Shown: positions 42,655-54,437, counted from the stretch's first letter. The stretch: DNA of 64,000 nucleotides from Prorocentrum cordatum (GCA_963575745.1 CAUYUJ010020170.1:507513-571512), one strand, 5' to 3'. The notes: generated by a model not told the origin, from the sequence alone. Made by a program: numbers and translations.

Positions 42655-44162
42655 ACTCACACTCACAAGCAGGTTAGTCAACATATTGTCACATTTCTGG
42701 ATCAAATTTCAGACACATGCATTTGTTATATATGGTACATATTGCACATGATACATATGATAGACATGAGACAAAGACACACAACAGTTGGTCACATTTT
42801 TGGGACAAATTTCAGACTCATGCATTTGATATAGATGATACATATTGCCATTGATTTCCTGGACATGAGACTAAGACACACAACAGTTGGTCACATTGTT
42901 GGGGCAAATTTCGTACACATGCCTTTGTTATATATGATACATATTGCACATGATACATCTGATAGACCTAAGACAAAAACACACAACAGTTGATCACATG
43001 TTTGGTGCAAATTTCAGAAACACGCATTTGTCATACATGATACATATTGCACATGATACATATGATAGTCATGAGATAAAGACACACAACAGTTGGTCAC
43101 ATTGTTGGTGCAAATTTCGGCCTCATACATTCCTTATTGTGATACATATGGCACATGAATAGATTAGACATGAGACAAAGACACACAACAGTTGGTCACA
43201 TTTGTGGGGCCAATTTCGGGGACATGCATTTGTTATACATAATACATATTGCACATGATATGATAGACATGAGACAAAGACACACAACTGTTGGTCACAT
43301 TTTTGAGGCAACACCATGCATTTGTTATACACACAACAGTTGATCACATTTTTGGTGCAACTTTCAGAATCACGCATTTGTCATACATGATACATATTGA
43401 CATGATACATATGAAAGACATGAGACAAACACGCACAACAGTTGGTCACATTTTTGGAGCACATTTCGGCCTCATGCATTTGTTTTGCATGATACATTTT
43501 GCACATGAATATATTAGACATGAGACAAAGACACGAAACAGTTGGTCACATTGTTGGGGCAAATTTCGGGGACATGCATTTGTTATATATGATGCATATT
43601 GCACATGATATGATAGACATGAGACAAAAGCACACAACTGTTGGTCACATTTTTGTGGCAAATTTCAGACACATGCATTTGTCATATATGAGTCATATTG
43701 ACATGATACATATGATAGACATGAGACAAAGACACGCAACAGTTGGTCACATTTTTGGGGCAAAATTCAGACACATGCATTTGGTATATATGATGCATAT
43801 TGCACATGATACATATGCTAGACCTCAGACAAAGACACTCAACAGTTGGTCACATTTTGGGGGCAAATTTCGTCCACATGCACTTGCTATATATGATGCA
43901 TATTGCACATGGCACATATGATAGACATGAGACAAAGACACACAACAGTTGGTAACATTTGTTGGGCAAATTTCGGACACATGCACTTCTGATATATGAT
44001 ACAGATTGCACATGATGTGATAGACATGAGACAAAGACACAACAATTGATCACATTTTGGGGGCAAATTTCGGACACATGCATTTGTTATATATGATACA
44101 TATTGCACATGACACATATGATAAGCATGAGAGAAAAACATTATAGGACAACTGAAACTCAC
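42655..44162 (-). repeat. Array of about 14 introner-like 101-bp units
   Basis: ACACAACAGTTGGTCACAT or close variants occur at about 42,777, 42,877, 42,981, 43,083, 43,182, 43,281, 43,331, 43,432, 43,532, 43,630, 43,733, 43,836, 43,939 and 44,037, so spacing is 98-104 bp except one interval of 50. Each unit continues with TTTTTGGGGCAAATTTC, CACATGCATTTGTTATATATG and TGATACATATGATAGACATG. The minus strand starts with GTGAGTTTCAGTTGTCC at 44,162, a strong 5' splice site directly after the exon, so the array lies in an intron. Similar GTGAG(T/A)NTGAGTTGTC heads occur at about 42,670 and 42,180. Confidence 0.75.
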
Positions 44163-45277
44163 TAACAAGTTTGTGGGGCACATGCACCCACAGACCAGGT
44201 GGTCTCATTATTTGGGACATTTTGTTGTGCCACTCCCGCGCACTTCATATATACACTCCCGAGATGCAGAGAAGCAATACCCTGGTCTAAATGCACGCAG
44301 CCCCTGCCTCCCCAGTGTGCACGCACGACTCTGGAAAATTGCTCATATACCGTGCCATCAGGCAGTGCCGAAATCGTCGACGGCGGAGCCCTGTGAGCCC
44401 ACCGCCTCCACGTCAATACCGTTGTGGCCCAACGCATGACGGACCTTCGCAGCAGCCTGGAACTCTTGAAGTGATACCTCCTGCTGCTCTGGACCAGCTC
44501 CGTGAAAACTGTTCCCGTGATACCTGAAACAGGTGGCGGCCCTGTGGTGACACTGAGCCACGAATGCCAACCCCCCACAGCTTTGCCAATGGGCCATCAT
44601 ACGCACTCGCGAAAGTTTACCCTTGTCGAGCCACTCATACACTTTCTTCGCATGCTGGTCCAATGCCGGCTCAGTCTTCGTGTCCGGCAGCACTGCTTCG
44701 TCCATACCGCTCGCACGCAGAGCGGCAGCACCCCTTTTCTCATACTGCTTCTTGGGTGCCAGGCAAACTGCAAGGACGGCAGGATCTCCTCAATCTCTTT
44801 GTAGAACTCCTCATACATCGTCGGATTCAATACCGCCTTGTTCGCCGCCTGTACCGAGGGATCGTTTTGATACTCGCAGAAGGTCTTCATCGCGTGAATG
44901 AAACGGTTAATACCGACACCCCTCCGCTCCGGCTCCTTGCTGCACATCTCCGACATCCATACGGCCCCACTCTTCAGCGGCTCCTGCATCTCGTTCCATA
45001 CCTGCTTGTCCGATAACTTCGCGAACTTGGAAGGCCCGTATACGTTGAGCAACTGCGACGGCAACGTCTCGAATACCTTCAGCCACTCCCGCTTCTTCTG
45101 GTCCTTCGCCTTCTCCGCTGAGGCCGGGGCGCCCGGTTGCGCCCCTGGAACCAACATCGCGAAGTCAGTGGCCATGCCACTGTCGAGGCTCATTGCGACC
45201 GATTGGATCGAAACCGCAGGGAATATACTTCCGAGTGGGAAGACTGGCACTGCCGCGCCAGCTGTGAGATTATATGG
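44163..45277 (-). CDS. Unrecognised protein, exon
   Basis: Bounded on the minus strand by an acceptor CCCATTGCAG (AG at 45,278-45,279) and the GTGAGT donor at 44,162. It reads MATDFAMLVPGAQPGAPA, EKAKDQKKREWLKVFETLP, KFAKLSDKQVWNEMQEPL, VGINRFIHAMKTFCEYQND, then after a one-base frame change near 44,780 KQYEKRGAAALRASGMDEA, KTEPALDQHAKKVYEWLDKG and, after another change near 44,500-44,400, DGTVYEQFSRVVRAHWGGRG. It looks like a soluble, mixed-charge helical protein with no motif that I know. Two frame changes indicate decay or base errors. ATAC spacing averages about 45 bp on the + strand. Confidence 0.45.
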
Positions 45278-45957
45278 CTGCAATGGGAGACGTATGATAC
45301 ACATGAGACAAAGTCAACACATAGCATTTTATCATTATCGCCTTTTCCGTCTTAGAAGCGCCGAAGACGTTCCAAGAGGCCCAAAAAAGAGGAGCAAAGA
45401 CGGCCCCAGAGGACCCCAGTATAGCCCTGGAGGCCCCCCAAGACGACCCCGAGAGGCCCCCAAGATGGCCTCAAGAGAGTGAACTCGAACAGACCCTTCT
45501 AGTCCCCCACCCCAAGATGACCCCAACAGCCCCCATTTTTGGGCCAGTTTGGAGACGCAACATGTCGGTATATATGATACATACCAGCCTTGCTCTTTGT
45601 CGGAGATACACGCGTAGGGAGCCACCGTGTGCTCAACAAGTCACAATTTTTTGGAACAGGTACGTGAAAATATTCTTTCTATGCCTGCATGTATGTCTGT
45701 ATGTATTTCTGCATTGTGTATCTATGTAAAAATGTTATATGTCATTCATACGACGTATGTAACTCTGAGTGCATGTCTCGACGTACGCATGTGTATGTGC
45801 ATGTGACTGTGTAGGTAAGGTCTATGTGTAAAGAATGGCTATGCGCGTCGAACTAGTATGCTTACATGTGTGTATGTATGTATATGTGAATGTCATTGCT
45901 GCTATATGCTCTTCTTTCATACTTTTCTGGTCGACCACTGTGTCAGACAACATGCAA
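45278..45957 (-). other. Probable intron or intergenic spacer
   Basis: Contains an introner-like CATGAGACAAAG at 45,302, a CAAGA/GGCCC phased tract (45,360-45,480), and a TATG/GTGTATG-rich stretch (45,680-45,900). No coding sequence is recognised. Confidence 0.45.
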
Positions 45958-47350
45958 CTATACAAATGAACACCGCCCTCGGGGTTCAGCCAGCAACGCC
46001 TCCAACTTGACTTTGGATAATCGTCTGGTGATCCACCTTCCCTGCATTTTCATTCTTTCATACTCAGAGCCGCCGCGAGCGCGCACTGCGGATGCCAGCT
46101 CCTCGTAACTCCTCTTCCGCGCCCCCGTGCCTGCAGGCTTCTGCATACCGCGCTGCACCAGCACCGCGAGCTTCTTCTTAGTACACGACTTCGCGTACTT
46201 GATACCCAGACCCTTCGCGGCCTTGACCAAGCCGCGATACTGCTGATTGTGCTGGACCTTCTGAGTCACAACGCTCAGACAACTCGCGAGCACACGGAAC
46301 TCTGGAATGCCATCCAATTCAACCTTGGGACACAAACGGCGGCGACCCATCTGAAACGCCACCTCCCAAGGTCCGCCAGCGCGTGGAGGGTAACTTCCGC
46401 AGCACAGCGAGCGATGCACCCACGCAGCTGCGGATCTCCTCCAAAACCTGAATTGTGTAAGGAAGCGTGGATACACTGTATGCGAGCCCATGTCGGACAC
46501 GCGAAACATTTGCCCGCACAGACTTCCTCTTGTCATGCTGCTCAATGAGATACCAAAGACCACGCAGCGAATACCTATTGATAGCCTGCCGCGTCTCGCA
46601 GAACAATACATACATGGTCGCGGCACTCACTTGAGACGCGGTGTTTAGAGCCTTCCTCATACGACCCAATGCTGTGGTCATACTGTCGCAGGACACCACG
46701 CCAAAATACGCGAGCTCCGCCGCAGCATTGCGTCCATACTTCCGACACTGCCGCTTCAGAAACCACTGATGCAGCTCCTCGGTATACTCCGTGGGCGCGC
46801 AGCCCATGCAAAACTCAAGCATGTGCATGAAACACCGCATACAGTCCATGCTGTTATACTTACCTGCCATCTTCACCTGGTTCTTCTGAACAGCCACGGC
46901 CACATAGTCCGGGATACTGTCCCCGATGGCCATGATGTCAGCGCTCGCGACCGAGACGCCCACCACACGGGGACGCTGAAGCCCCGATACTACGTGCGCC
47001 CACTTCTCCGCAAATGCAACAAGGCGCCGTCGTATACGAGCCCTGCGAAGAGTGCGAATGAAGTTCAAACCAGAATACGCCATGTGCAAACCTTCCCGAT
47101 GGGCCAAATACGAGCATCCCCTCTCTTTGCATACTGCCTCGCAGTGCCGCACGAGCCCACAACAAAATGAATCGAAGTTCTCAACGAATACACTCCACTG
47201 ATCCAAAAGGTAGTCACATACGACAGGTACTCCTGCCTGACCTCTGGTGAAACGCAGTAATACAAAGGAGAGCAAGAAAAAATACCCTGCGGAGTCCATG
47301 CCAAGGCAAGTCGCGGCCAAGAATAACCCCCTCTTGAGCCAAAGTGCCTA
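45958..47350 (-). CDS. Unrecognised protein of about 450 residues
   Basis: On the minus strand a possible acceptor TTCATAG precedes 47,350 and a TAG stop lies at 45,958-45,960. The first frame reads GMDSAGYFFLLSFVLLRF, VVCDYLLDQWSVFVENFDSF, ADIMAIGDSIPDYVAVAV, YNSMDCMRCFMHMLEFCMG, NRYSLRGLWYLIEQHDKRK and LPYTIQVLEEIRSCVGASL. The second frame (from about 46,380) reads KVELDGIPEFRVLASCLSV, AKGLGIKYAKSCTKKKLAVL and KMQGRWITRRLSKVKLEALL. The middle is rich in Cys and aromatic residues, the C-terminus is basic, and SKVKLEALL resembles a DNA-binding SAP-like helix only loosely. No family is recognised. One frame change is required. ATAC density is about one per 50 bp. Confidence 0.45.
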
Positions 47351-47364
47351 TGAACAACACACAG

Positions 47365-47860
47365 AGACATCGTTGTTGTTGTTGTGTCGTGATGGTGATG
47401 ATTGGTGGTGATGGTGATGATGGTGATGATGATGTTGATGGTGGTGTTGGTGATGGTGGAGGTTTCCTGATGGTGGCGATGGTGATGGTGATGGTGATGA
47501 TGGTGATGATGAGATGAGAGGGGAAGGAGGGAGAAGAAGGATGAGGAGTAGGTATCAGAAGAGCCAGAGGCCTCTTGAATGCCTCTCGGAGTCTACTCGG
47601 ATGAATCTTGGGCAAGTAGAAGCCTCTTGGGTCGTCTTGGGGCCCTCCTCGCGTGACCCGGGGGCCTCGTGGGGCATCCTGGGTGCCCCGGGGAGCCCCT
47701 TGGAGCTTCTTGGGGATCTCTTGGCCGCCTCTTGGGCGCCTGTTGGGCGCCTCTTGGGACCTCCTGGGGGCCTCTTCAGACCCTCTTGGGGCGCTCTTGG
47801 GAGCCTTGGGGGCGCTCTTGGGGCCCTCTTGGAGGACATTTTTTTTTCTATGAAGGCAGA
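47365..47860. repeat. GAT/GGT microsatellite and TTGG phased tract
   Basis: TGATGG units fill 47,390-47,515. From 47,570 to 47,855 CTCTTGG variants recur every 10-12 bp, as at 2.1-2.6 kb. This separates the helicase gene from the gene at 45,958-47,350. Confidence 0.85.
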
Positions 47861-47949
47861 CACTTGGACTCCAACGTAGAAGCGGACCGGAGACGATGAT
47901 ACACACATGTGTACGTTTATTTTCAACGTCCGCCACCATACGTCACAGA

Positions 47950-50678
47950 TCATTCCGGCGTTGCCGCGCCGCCGCATACGAGCAGCTCACCGTTCTCGCC
48001 CCACACTTCCTCCCTCACTGGAAGCTCTTCATACACTGGCGCATCGGCAGCCTCCGCACTGGCACCTGCAGCAAACTCTGCCAGGATACGTTGGCACTCG
48101 GTCTTGGATACATCTGCCGTATCCTCTGTGCTCACGAGGAAGTCCAAGAGATTGTTGCCCATATCCATGGACAGAACAGGGTCCGCGTCATACTCCCCTT
48201 GATCTGCGCAGGCATACTCCAAGCCTTTTCCCTCGTCGTCAGATGACGATACCGAGTCATAGCCACGCTCCAGAATCTCGCTGGCCTTCTCAGGGCCAGC
48301 CGGGAGGAAGTCACTGCGGCGGAGCTTGCCGAATACATAGCAGCCCTCGCGGGACTTAAAGCGACTGCAGGCAACGTAGCCATACCCTCTCGTGGCCACT
48401 CTCTTCTTCTGCTCGAAGTAAATACAGCCGTGAAAAAGATCCGCACCCTGCGCTCGACGCACCGTGGTCGCATACCCGTAGCAGCAGGGCAGGAAGATCT
48501 CCCCATTCTCCTCGATGGGGTGCACCAATGCCATGTTGCCCGTGCCCACCAGCCTGGCTGTAAACACAGAGTTTCCACGAAGCGACTCGCATACCGTGGC
48601 CAACGCCCCATTGACAAAGCCTCGCTGTTTGTCAAAGTTCCGACTGAGGCGAATCACGATACCAGGTCTGGCCAAAATGCGTAAGTTGGATTTCGTGGTG
48701 GGATCGGAATACCCACCCTTTTGCAGATCGGCCTCACTAATGCCGAGTAATGCCAGAGCCGCTCTGCATACCTCTGCCGAGCCTGCGTTCGTACACGTCA
48801 GCCAAGAAAACGGATGTCCTTTCTCCGCCGCCAACGCCATACCGCGCTCAACACAAGCCTCCAAGGACTCATGCTGCCAGTGCCGGTCGCCAAAATACTC
48901 TGTCAAACACACTCGATCTGGCTGAGCCTCGCGTATGCGGTTCAGGAAAACCAGGTGCTGCTGGTCTGCGGTGCGATACACTGTCTTCAAGTCAACCTTG
49001 TCCATTTGGTTGCAGAAGTGCTCGCATTGCCCCCCGCTCAATACTGGCTGCAACTGCGTAAAATCGGCCACGATACCAGTGAAGGGTTTATGCGGCTGCT
49101 CCCGCACCGCGGCGAAAAAACGCATCCATTCCTGATCTTCATACTGGCTGCCTTCATCGCAAAGAATCAAGTCAATACCTCTCAAAGCCGAGGGTGGGGC
49201 CCAGCGGACCTTCCCGTCCTTCCCGGCCCCCTTATACTTCAGGACTCCTTGTATGGTATCCACTCGGATGTTCTCAATACCAGGTCTGTCTGGCAGCTTG
49301 GACTTGTACTGGTGCACGAGATACCTGGTGGGACACACGATCAAAACCTGAACAGACTCACATGCCCAAATGGCCAGCTCCAGCAATACTGCCGTCTTCC
49401 CACTGCCTGGTGGTCCACGGATATACAAGAAACGCTTACTGTTCTGCTTCTCCTCCTCGTCCTCCAGCGATACACCCTTCTTGACCCGTTCGATGGCGTC
49501 AGCCTGCTCGGGACTCCAGGTGCGCTGCTGATACTTCGGCCTATTCAAGACATCCCACGCCTGCCGGAGGCACTCGTACTCTGGCTCGTTATCGCATTGA
49601 GCAACACGCATATACAGCAGAAAATTCGCGTGTTGCTTCTGCTCGAAGCAGCCGACACGCTCATCGCGCATACCTCGAAATTGCAGATCGCGTCGGGCCA
49701 GCGAGAGCAGGTACTCGAATGCTGCCCTATCATTGGCAAATACAGACACTCCAGCAGTATACTCCGAGCCGAATGACAGTATCTGGCCGCCCTCACCCAC
49801 TCGCATCGGCAGCGCATGATTATGGAATTTCAATTCACACGACGTCTCCACGATACCAGCAGTGTCGGACCACTGCCAGGACATGAGATACTCGATCATG
49901 CCCACGAAGTTCTTCATACTGTCCAGGTGTTTGAACGTCCGTGGGAGTAATTGTGCAGCGTATACATGTGGCAGCACAGTCAGTGAATGCTGGCCCCAAT
50001 AACCGTCGGTCAGCTCGTACCAGTACCTGCAGGCGACCACTTGCGTGGACGCATACCTTTGCTGATGTCTGCCGCCACGGAACTGTGCGCAGTGGTTCGA
50101 GGTGTCATGCTCCCTGCCACGGTGCCATACCAAGAAACTCTCCGATACGGGAGTCCCTGCGACCAGCTGCTCCCTCTTCTCCTGAAGATAGAAACCATAC
50201 ATCCTCGAGGAAAAGTTCCCTTGCCGCCCGTCATAATTCAGCATGGCTGCAGGCTGCGGTGGATACAGCAAAACATGGGAGTAGGACCGCTCAAATTCCG
50301 ACAGTTGCGCCATACGGATCGCCACTTCCGGCAAGCACGGGCTGCTCTTGCTGAGCAAGCGATACGCGGTCAGCCAGGAGCTGTTTGCATTCTTCTGCAC
50401 ATACTCGCCGAGCCCCACGTCGACGGAATCATGGTCCTTCGCCACATACCCGGAGATGTAGTTCAAACGGCCGTTGCCTATCTGAACATCTATCTCGGCG
50501 CAGAATACCAGCGAGAGGAACTTGACGAATGCCGACACGACAGCCGTACCAGTGCGCCCTTGGAGATTCTGCAACAGCCCAAAGCATACACCCCACGCGC
50601 AAATGTGCCAGTGCGGGGTGCCACGGCCCTGGTACTCGGTCTTCATACACCACTCGTAAACGATGAAGTACCTGGACA
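47950..50678 (-). CDS. HUH Rep plus Pif1-like helicase, 3' exon of Helitron-type protein
   Basis: About 909 codons, stop TGA at 47,950-47,952. Residues about 14-30 read EYQGRGTPHWHICAWG; HWH is the HUH metal site, in the same setting as Helitron Rep (QxRGxPHxH). Residues about 68-78 read LNYISGYVAK, with two Tyr spaced as in the Helitron YxxKY catalytic motif. The helicase domain has Walker A GPPGSGKT (residue about 421; 49,391-49,416), Walker B-like LILCDEGSQ, ADFTQLQPV, VYRTADQQHLVFLNRIR, RRAQGADLFHG and YVACSRFKSREGCYVF, all in Pif1/RecD order. A Helitron-type protein nicks and unwinds DNA for rolling-circle transposition. No stop interrupts this exon. It joins the upstream exon across a 206-bp intron. 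The C-terminal 90 residues are acidic. Confidence 0.8.
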
Positions 50679-50884
50679 CTGTTCTTTATGTAAGCACACT
50701 GTAGTGACATGATACATATGATACACGATGCGTCTGATACTCACGAGACAAACTCGAAGAAGAGTTGGTCACATTTTTGGGGCAGTTTGTGAAACACATC
50801 CAGTTGTTATATGTGATATATGGGGTACATGATACATATGACATGAGAGAAACTCGCAAAACAATTCCTGGAATTGCGCTATAC
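50679..50884 (-). other. Intron of introner type in the Rep gene
   Basis: The minus strand GTATAGCG at 50,884 and AAAGAACAG ending at 50,679 give a 206-bp GT-AG intron. Joining there is phase 1 and restores the reading frame (HRFVS then SRYFIVYEW), avoiding the stops on both sides. Its interior matches the 42.65-44.16 kb array, including GTTGGTCACATTTTTGGGGC (50,764-50,783 on +), TGATACATATGA and CATGAGA boxes. It is about two units long. Confidence 0.65.
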
Positions 50885-53800
50885 AAGAAACGAACCTGTG
50901 GCCCCAGCGGTTCGCCAAGAACAACCAGATACAGCGAACCAGGAAGTACATATGGAGTGACATCATATAGGCACCAGCAAAAATACAGCGAAGATACGGC
51001 TCCATGAAATACGGCCTCGGGAACTTCCACTCCGCGGGCGCGATGGTGATAAACAAATTCGGAAACGCGCACAGCCATACCTGTCCCCGGAGAGTGCGGC
51101 AGTGCTGATACAGGGCCTCATAATTCTTCTCGTCGTAGCAGCGCACGAGCATGATACGCACCAGATCAGCGAGGGAGTCTTGCACAATCTCCCAATACCC
51201 CGTAGAGGCCTGCGAATCTCGTGCCATAACGCCCCCCGTGACGCCGAGGCTCTTGGCACGAACTTGCGCATTGAAATACTTATTCGCCAGATGCTTCTCG
51301 TACAGGAAAAACGGCAGATCCCGCTGCTCGCCATATACACGGGCACTGGACAGCACCTTCCGAGTCCAGGACAGGCCGATGGATACCACCCGATTCGTGC
51401 NNNNNNNNNNNNNNNNNNNNNNNNNNNNNNNNNNNNNNNNNNNNNNNNNNNNNNNNNNNNNNNNNNNNNNNNNNNNNNNNNNNNNNNNNNNNNNNNNNNN
51501 ACCGCGGCGCCCCTGCTCGCGCGGATCCTCTGCTCCGTCAGAAAGCTGCGGTAATACTTGCTGTGCTCCATCAAGAAATGAAATGCAGCCTTGCACCGAT
51601 CGGTAGGCATACTCGCTTCGCAGACCAGGTCCTTCTTGAAGTACGCGCGCGAGAGGCCCACCTTCTTCCAGTTGAACTGGTGCGCAGCGCCATACCTCTC
51701 TTGCTGTACGGAGGTCCTCAAGACGACGATGCTCAAAGCACGACATTCGTCGAGGGTCATCTCGTGCATACAGGGCCCAGTGCTGTGGCCCAGCGAAAAC
51801 TGCCGAAACGAATATCGAGGCCAGGTGATACACTCCTTTGCCTCGTAGCCCGACTTCGTCGCCAAGGGGATCCTATACAGCTCCGACGTCTTTGCAACCT
51901 TGAGGGCCTGCCCATGGTTCTGCATACGGCGGTTGAACTTCTCGAGAGGAGTCTCTTTACCAGAACAGCAAGGGCAGCTGGCAACCACAGACGTGTACAT
52001 GCCTGGCTTATACCACCATCTCGAAGATATACCAACTTGGCCACAGGCGTGCACCACCGGGTCCTGCGGTACTTGCCGACGATACGCCGCCAACATGTCT
52101 GGTTGTTCCGACGTGCTACGATCCTGATATACACGGTTCGAGAATTACTCGTCATTGAAGAAGAACGAACCGCAGGCCTCGCAAGCGGACCAACTCCCGT
52201 AGCACACCCAGAACGCAAAGTCTGTCAGATTATACTGCTTCGTGTAGGTGGCGTGGATACTGGTGAGTAATGACATGGACCAAGACTGTCGCTGAAATAC
52301 CTCCTGGCACTTTAACATGGCATACGCAGCAATAAGACAAGCGTCCGCCGCCATTTTCGGGAATACTATGCAACCGTCAGCTGTCGCCACGCTGCAAGCT
52401 CTCGCATGCCAGCCTTGCTCTTGGTCGGAGATACACGCGTGTGCAGTCCTCGGCAGCACCTGGCCCAGGAAGGTCCTCTCGTAGGCCTCCACCACAGGAC
52501 CTGGCAGCGCATCCTTGTATACGAAGGCATCTGGATACTCGAGTGCCAACTTGGCATGCCGTTCGTGGCCACCAACAAATAGCGATAGATTCTGCAAAGG
52601 CACCAACTCTTCCGCCACGCCCAAGCGCTGACATAAAGATACACGCACAGCCTCCAAACCAGGTCTAGCCCGGGCTCGACAGCCAACCGCCCGGTTGTGA
52701 CCGAGCTTGCTATCCAGAGAAACCAAGGAATACAAGAACTCCCACTCCTGTTGCTCTAGGTGGTCGCTGGTCCAGTATTCGCCACGTTGCTCGCGATAGC
52801 GACGATGCGCTACGAGCCGCTGCGTGGTCCTGCAATCCACGAGATACTGCGCCAGTAACTGCTTTTTCACCTCCTCGGCCGAGACGCCCTTCTGCAGCTG
52901 CTCCAGGACATACTCCCCGCATACGTGGCTGTGTATCTCCTCAGCATTCTCCAGTATTGCCAGCTGCTGGGAGGGCGCCTTCAGCCACCTCTCCAGGGCG
53001 ACCCAATGTGCAAATACCCCGGTCTCCGCGCGATACTTGTCCACCAGCGCTCGCCCCCTCAAACCTTCTACGTGATACCAGTACTGGAGGTCCCTGCGCG
53101 ACAACGCGTAGACGGCGCAATTGCCACGTTTGGCACCGTCTCCGAGTCGATACTTGCAAAGCCACTCTCGCAAGGCATATGGACCCGCCTCATACCCCCA
53201 GGCCTTCAGACGCACCTGCATATTCTGGTAAGTGAGGCCAAGGCCCAAGTCGGAGACCTGCTCTCGATACCGCTTGCCGCATGCCGCCTCTACAGCATCC
53301 CCCGTCAGCAGCTTTATACAAACCACATCTGTGGGGGAAGAAGCTGCCGTGGCCTGCTGCTTCGATACGGGCTCCTCCCAGTCGACCGCGGCAGGCCGTT
53401 TGGCCACGCGGGCAGATCCGGCGGCGGCTGGCCGTTTCAATGCCCCGCCTGCGACCTGCGCCGCCGGGCGCTTCAATGCACGCCTGGTGACGGCCTGGGC
53501 GGATGAAGCCGCCGCCTGCACTGAAGAGCTCACCGACGCATACGCATCGCACCACTGTCTCAACACTCCTCGGGGCACCAAGACAGCTTTCCGTCGCATA
53601 CGCAACGCGGTATGCAACGTGTGGTACTTCAGCCCTGGATATACCGCGCGCATGTGGTCACCAAATGCCGCGTCGAGCTTTTCAGCCGTGTCATACTGCA
53701 AAGGTCCGGAGTCAGGGTGATACTTCACGTACCATTGCCTCAAAACCATACCGCTGACAGCGACGGGAGGGTCGCTCTCCGAGAGAAGCTGCGAGAGGAC

Positions 53801-54437
53801 CTCCGCGGCGGCCTCATCGGCGAAGCTCTCCCGATACTGATTGAGTCGAAGACGCTGGCCTATACATTCCTCCACAGCTTGGGCAGTATTCAATGCCCCC
53901 ATTGGCGCCCCACTCCGTGCTGAGCCACTTCTGGCATACCCTGGCGTCAGCAGATACAGATAAATGTCCCAGGAGCCACTGCTTCAACGCGGCCCCGTCA
54001 GTAGTCCCCTCGGGCATGTCTTTGCGAATACGTTCTCCATACCAGGTCTCCAGATGGCCAGCGTTCTGCACTTTGACAAGCGTCTCTTTGGAAGAATACT
54101 GCAGTAGCCACATCTTTGCGACCTGATCTGTCGCATACAGTGGTGGATCCAACTGTCGGAGCGCCCCGCATAATTTGAAAGGTGTATTATACTCGATGCC
54201 CAGGTGGCGGATGGCAGAACCGTGCTGCCCCTCCAGCTCCTGGGCGCTAGAAATACTAACCTTGCCAGGCACAACCCGATATTTGCCCCACCAAGTCTTG
54301 CACGCCTGGTGACTGACCTGGATACCCTTTGCAACGAGCGCCTGATGCAAATAATACGGGCTCTCGCAGTCGGCCAAGGGAGGCCGCGACAGCTCCGGGC
54401 CATACTGCTCGTCATGGGCTTTCGCCGTCAAAGCCAT
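50885..54437 (-). pseudogene. N-terminal exon of the Helitron-type protein (repeat modules, pre-Rep region), broken
   Basis: Start ATG at 54,437 (MALTAKAHDEQYGPEL). The first ~550 codons hold about six modules of 55-75 residues, each ending in a Trp/Tyr box: TWWGKYRV, MWLLQYSS, QKWLSTEWG, RQWYVKYHP, RQWCDAYAS, REWLCKYRL. An Ala/Lys-rich linker with KRPAA repeats lies at about 53,380-53,500. Further on are a Cys cluster (ACEACGSFFF; CPCCSGKETP) and, after the gap, LPFFLYEKHLANKYFNAQ, LWLCAFPNLF-like WLCAFPNLFITIAPAEWKFP and MSLHMYFLVRCIWLF, which correspond to the region upstream of Rep in Helitron proteins. Lesions: a one-base shift in a G run at about 53,900, an in-frame TAA at 52,145-52,147, and 100 N at 51,401-51,500. 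The role of the modules is unknown; DNA end recognition is a guess. Confidence 0.6.
51401..51500. other. Assembly gap (100 N)
   Basis: A run of exactly 100 N inside the Helitron N-terminal exon. The reading frame differs on the two sides, so the true gap length is unknown. Confidence 0.99.

Noticed and set aside
42655-44162. Regularly spaced repeats that look like a CRISPR array
   Set aside because: The whole 101-bp unit is conserved, with no variable spacers; the sequence is eukaryotic and matches an intron elsewhere in the window.
45958-46100. SAP domain at the end of the unknown gene
   Set aside because: The helix SKVKLEALL fits only loosely and the second helix of a SAP motif is missing.
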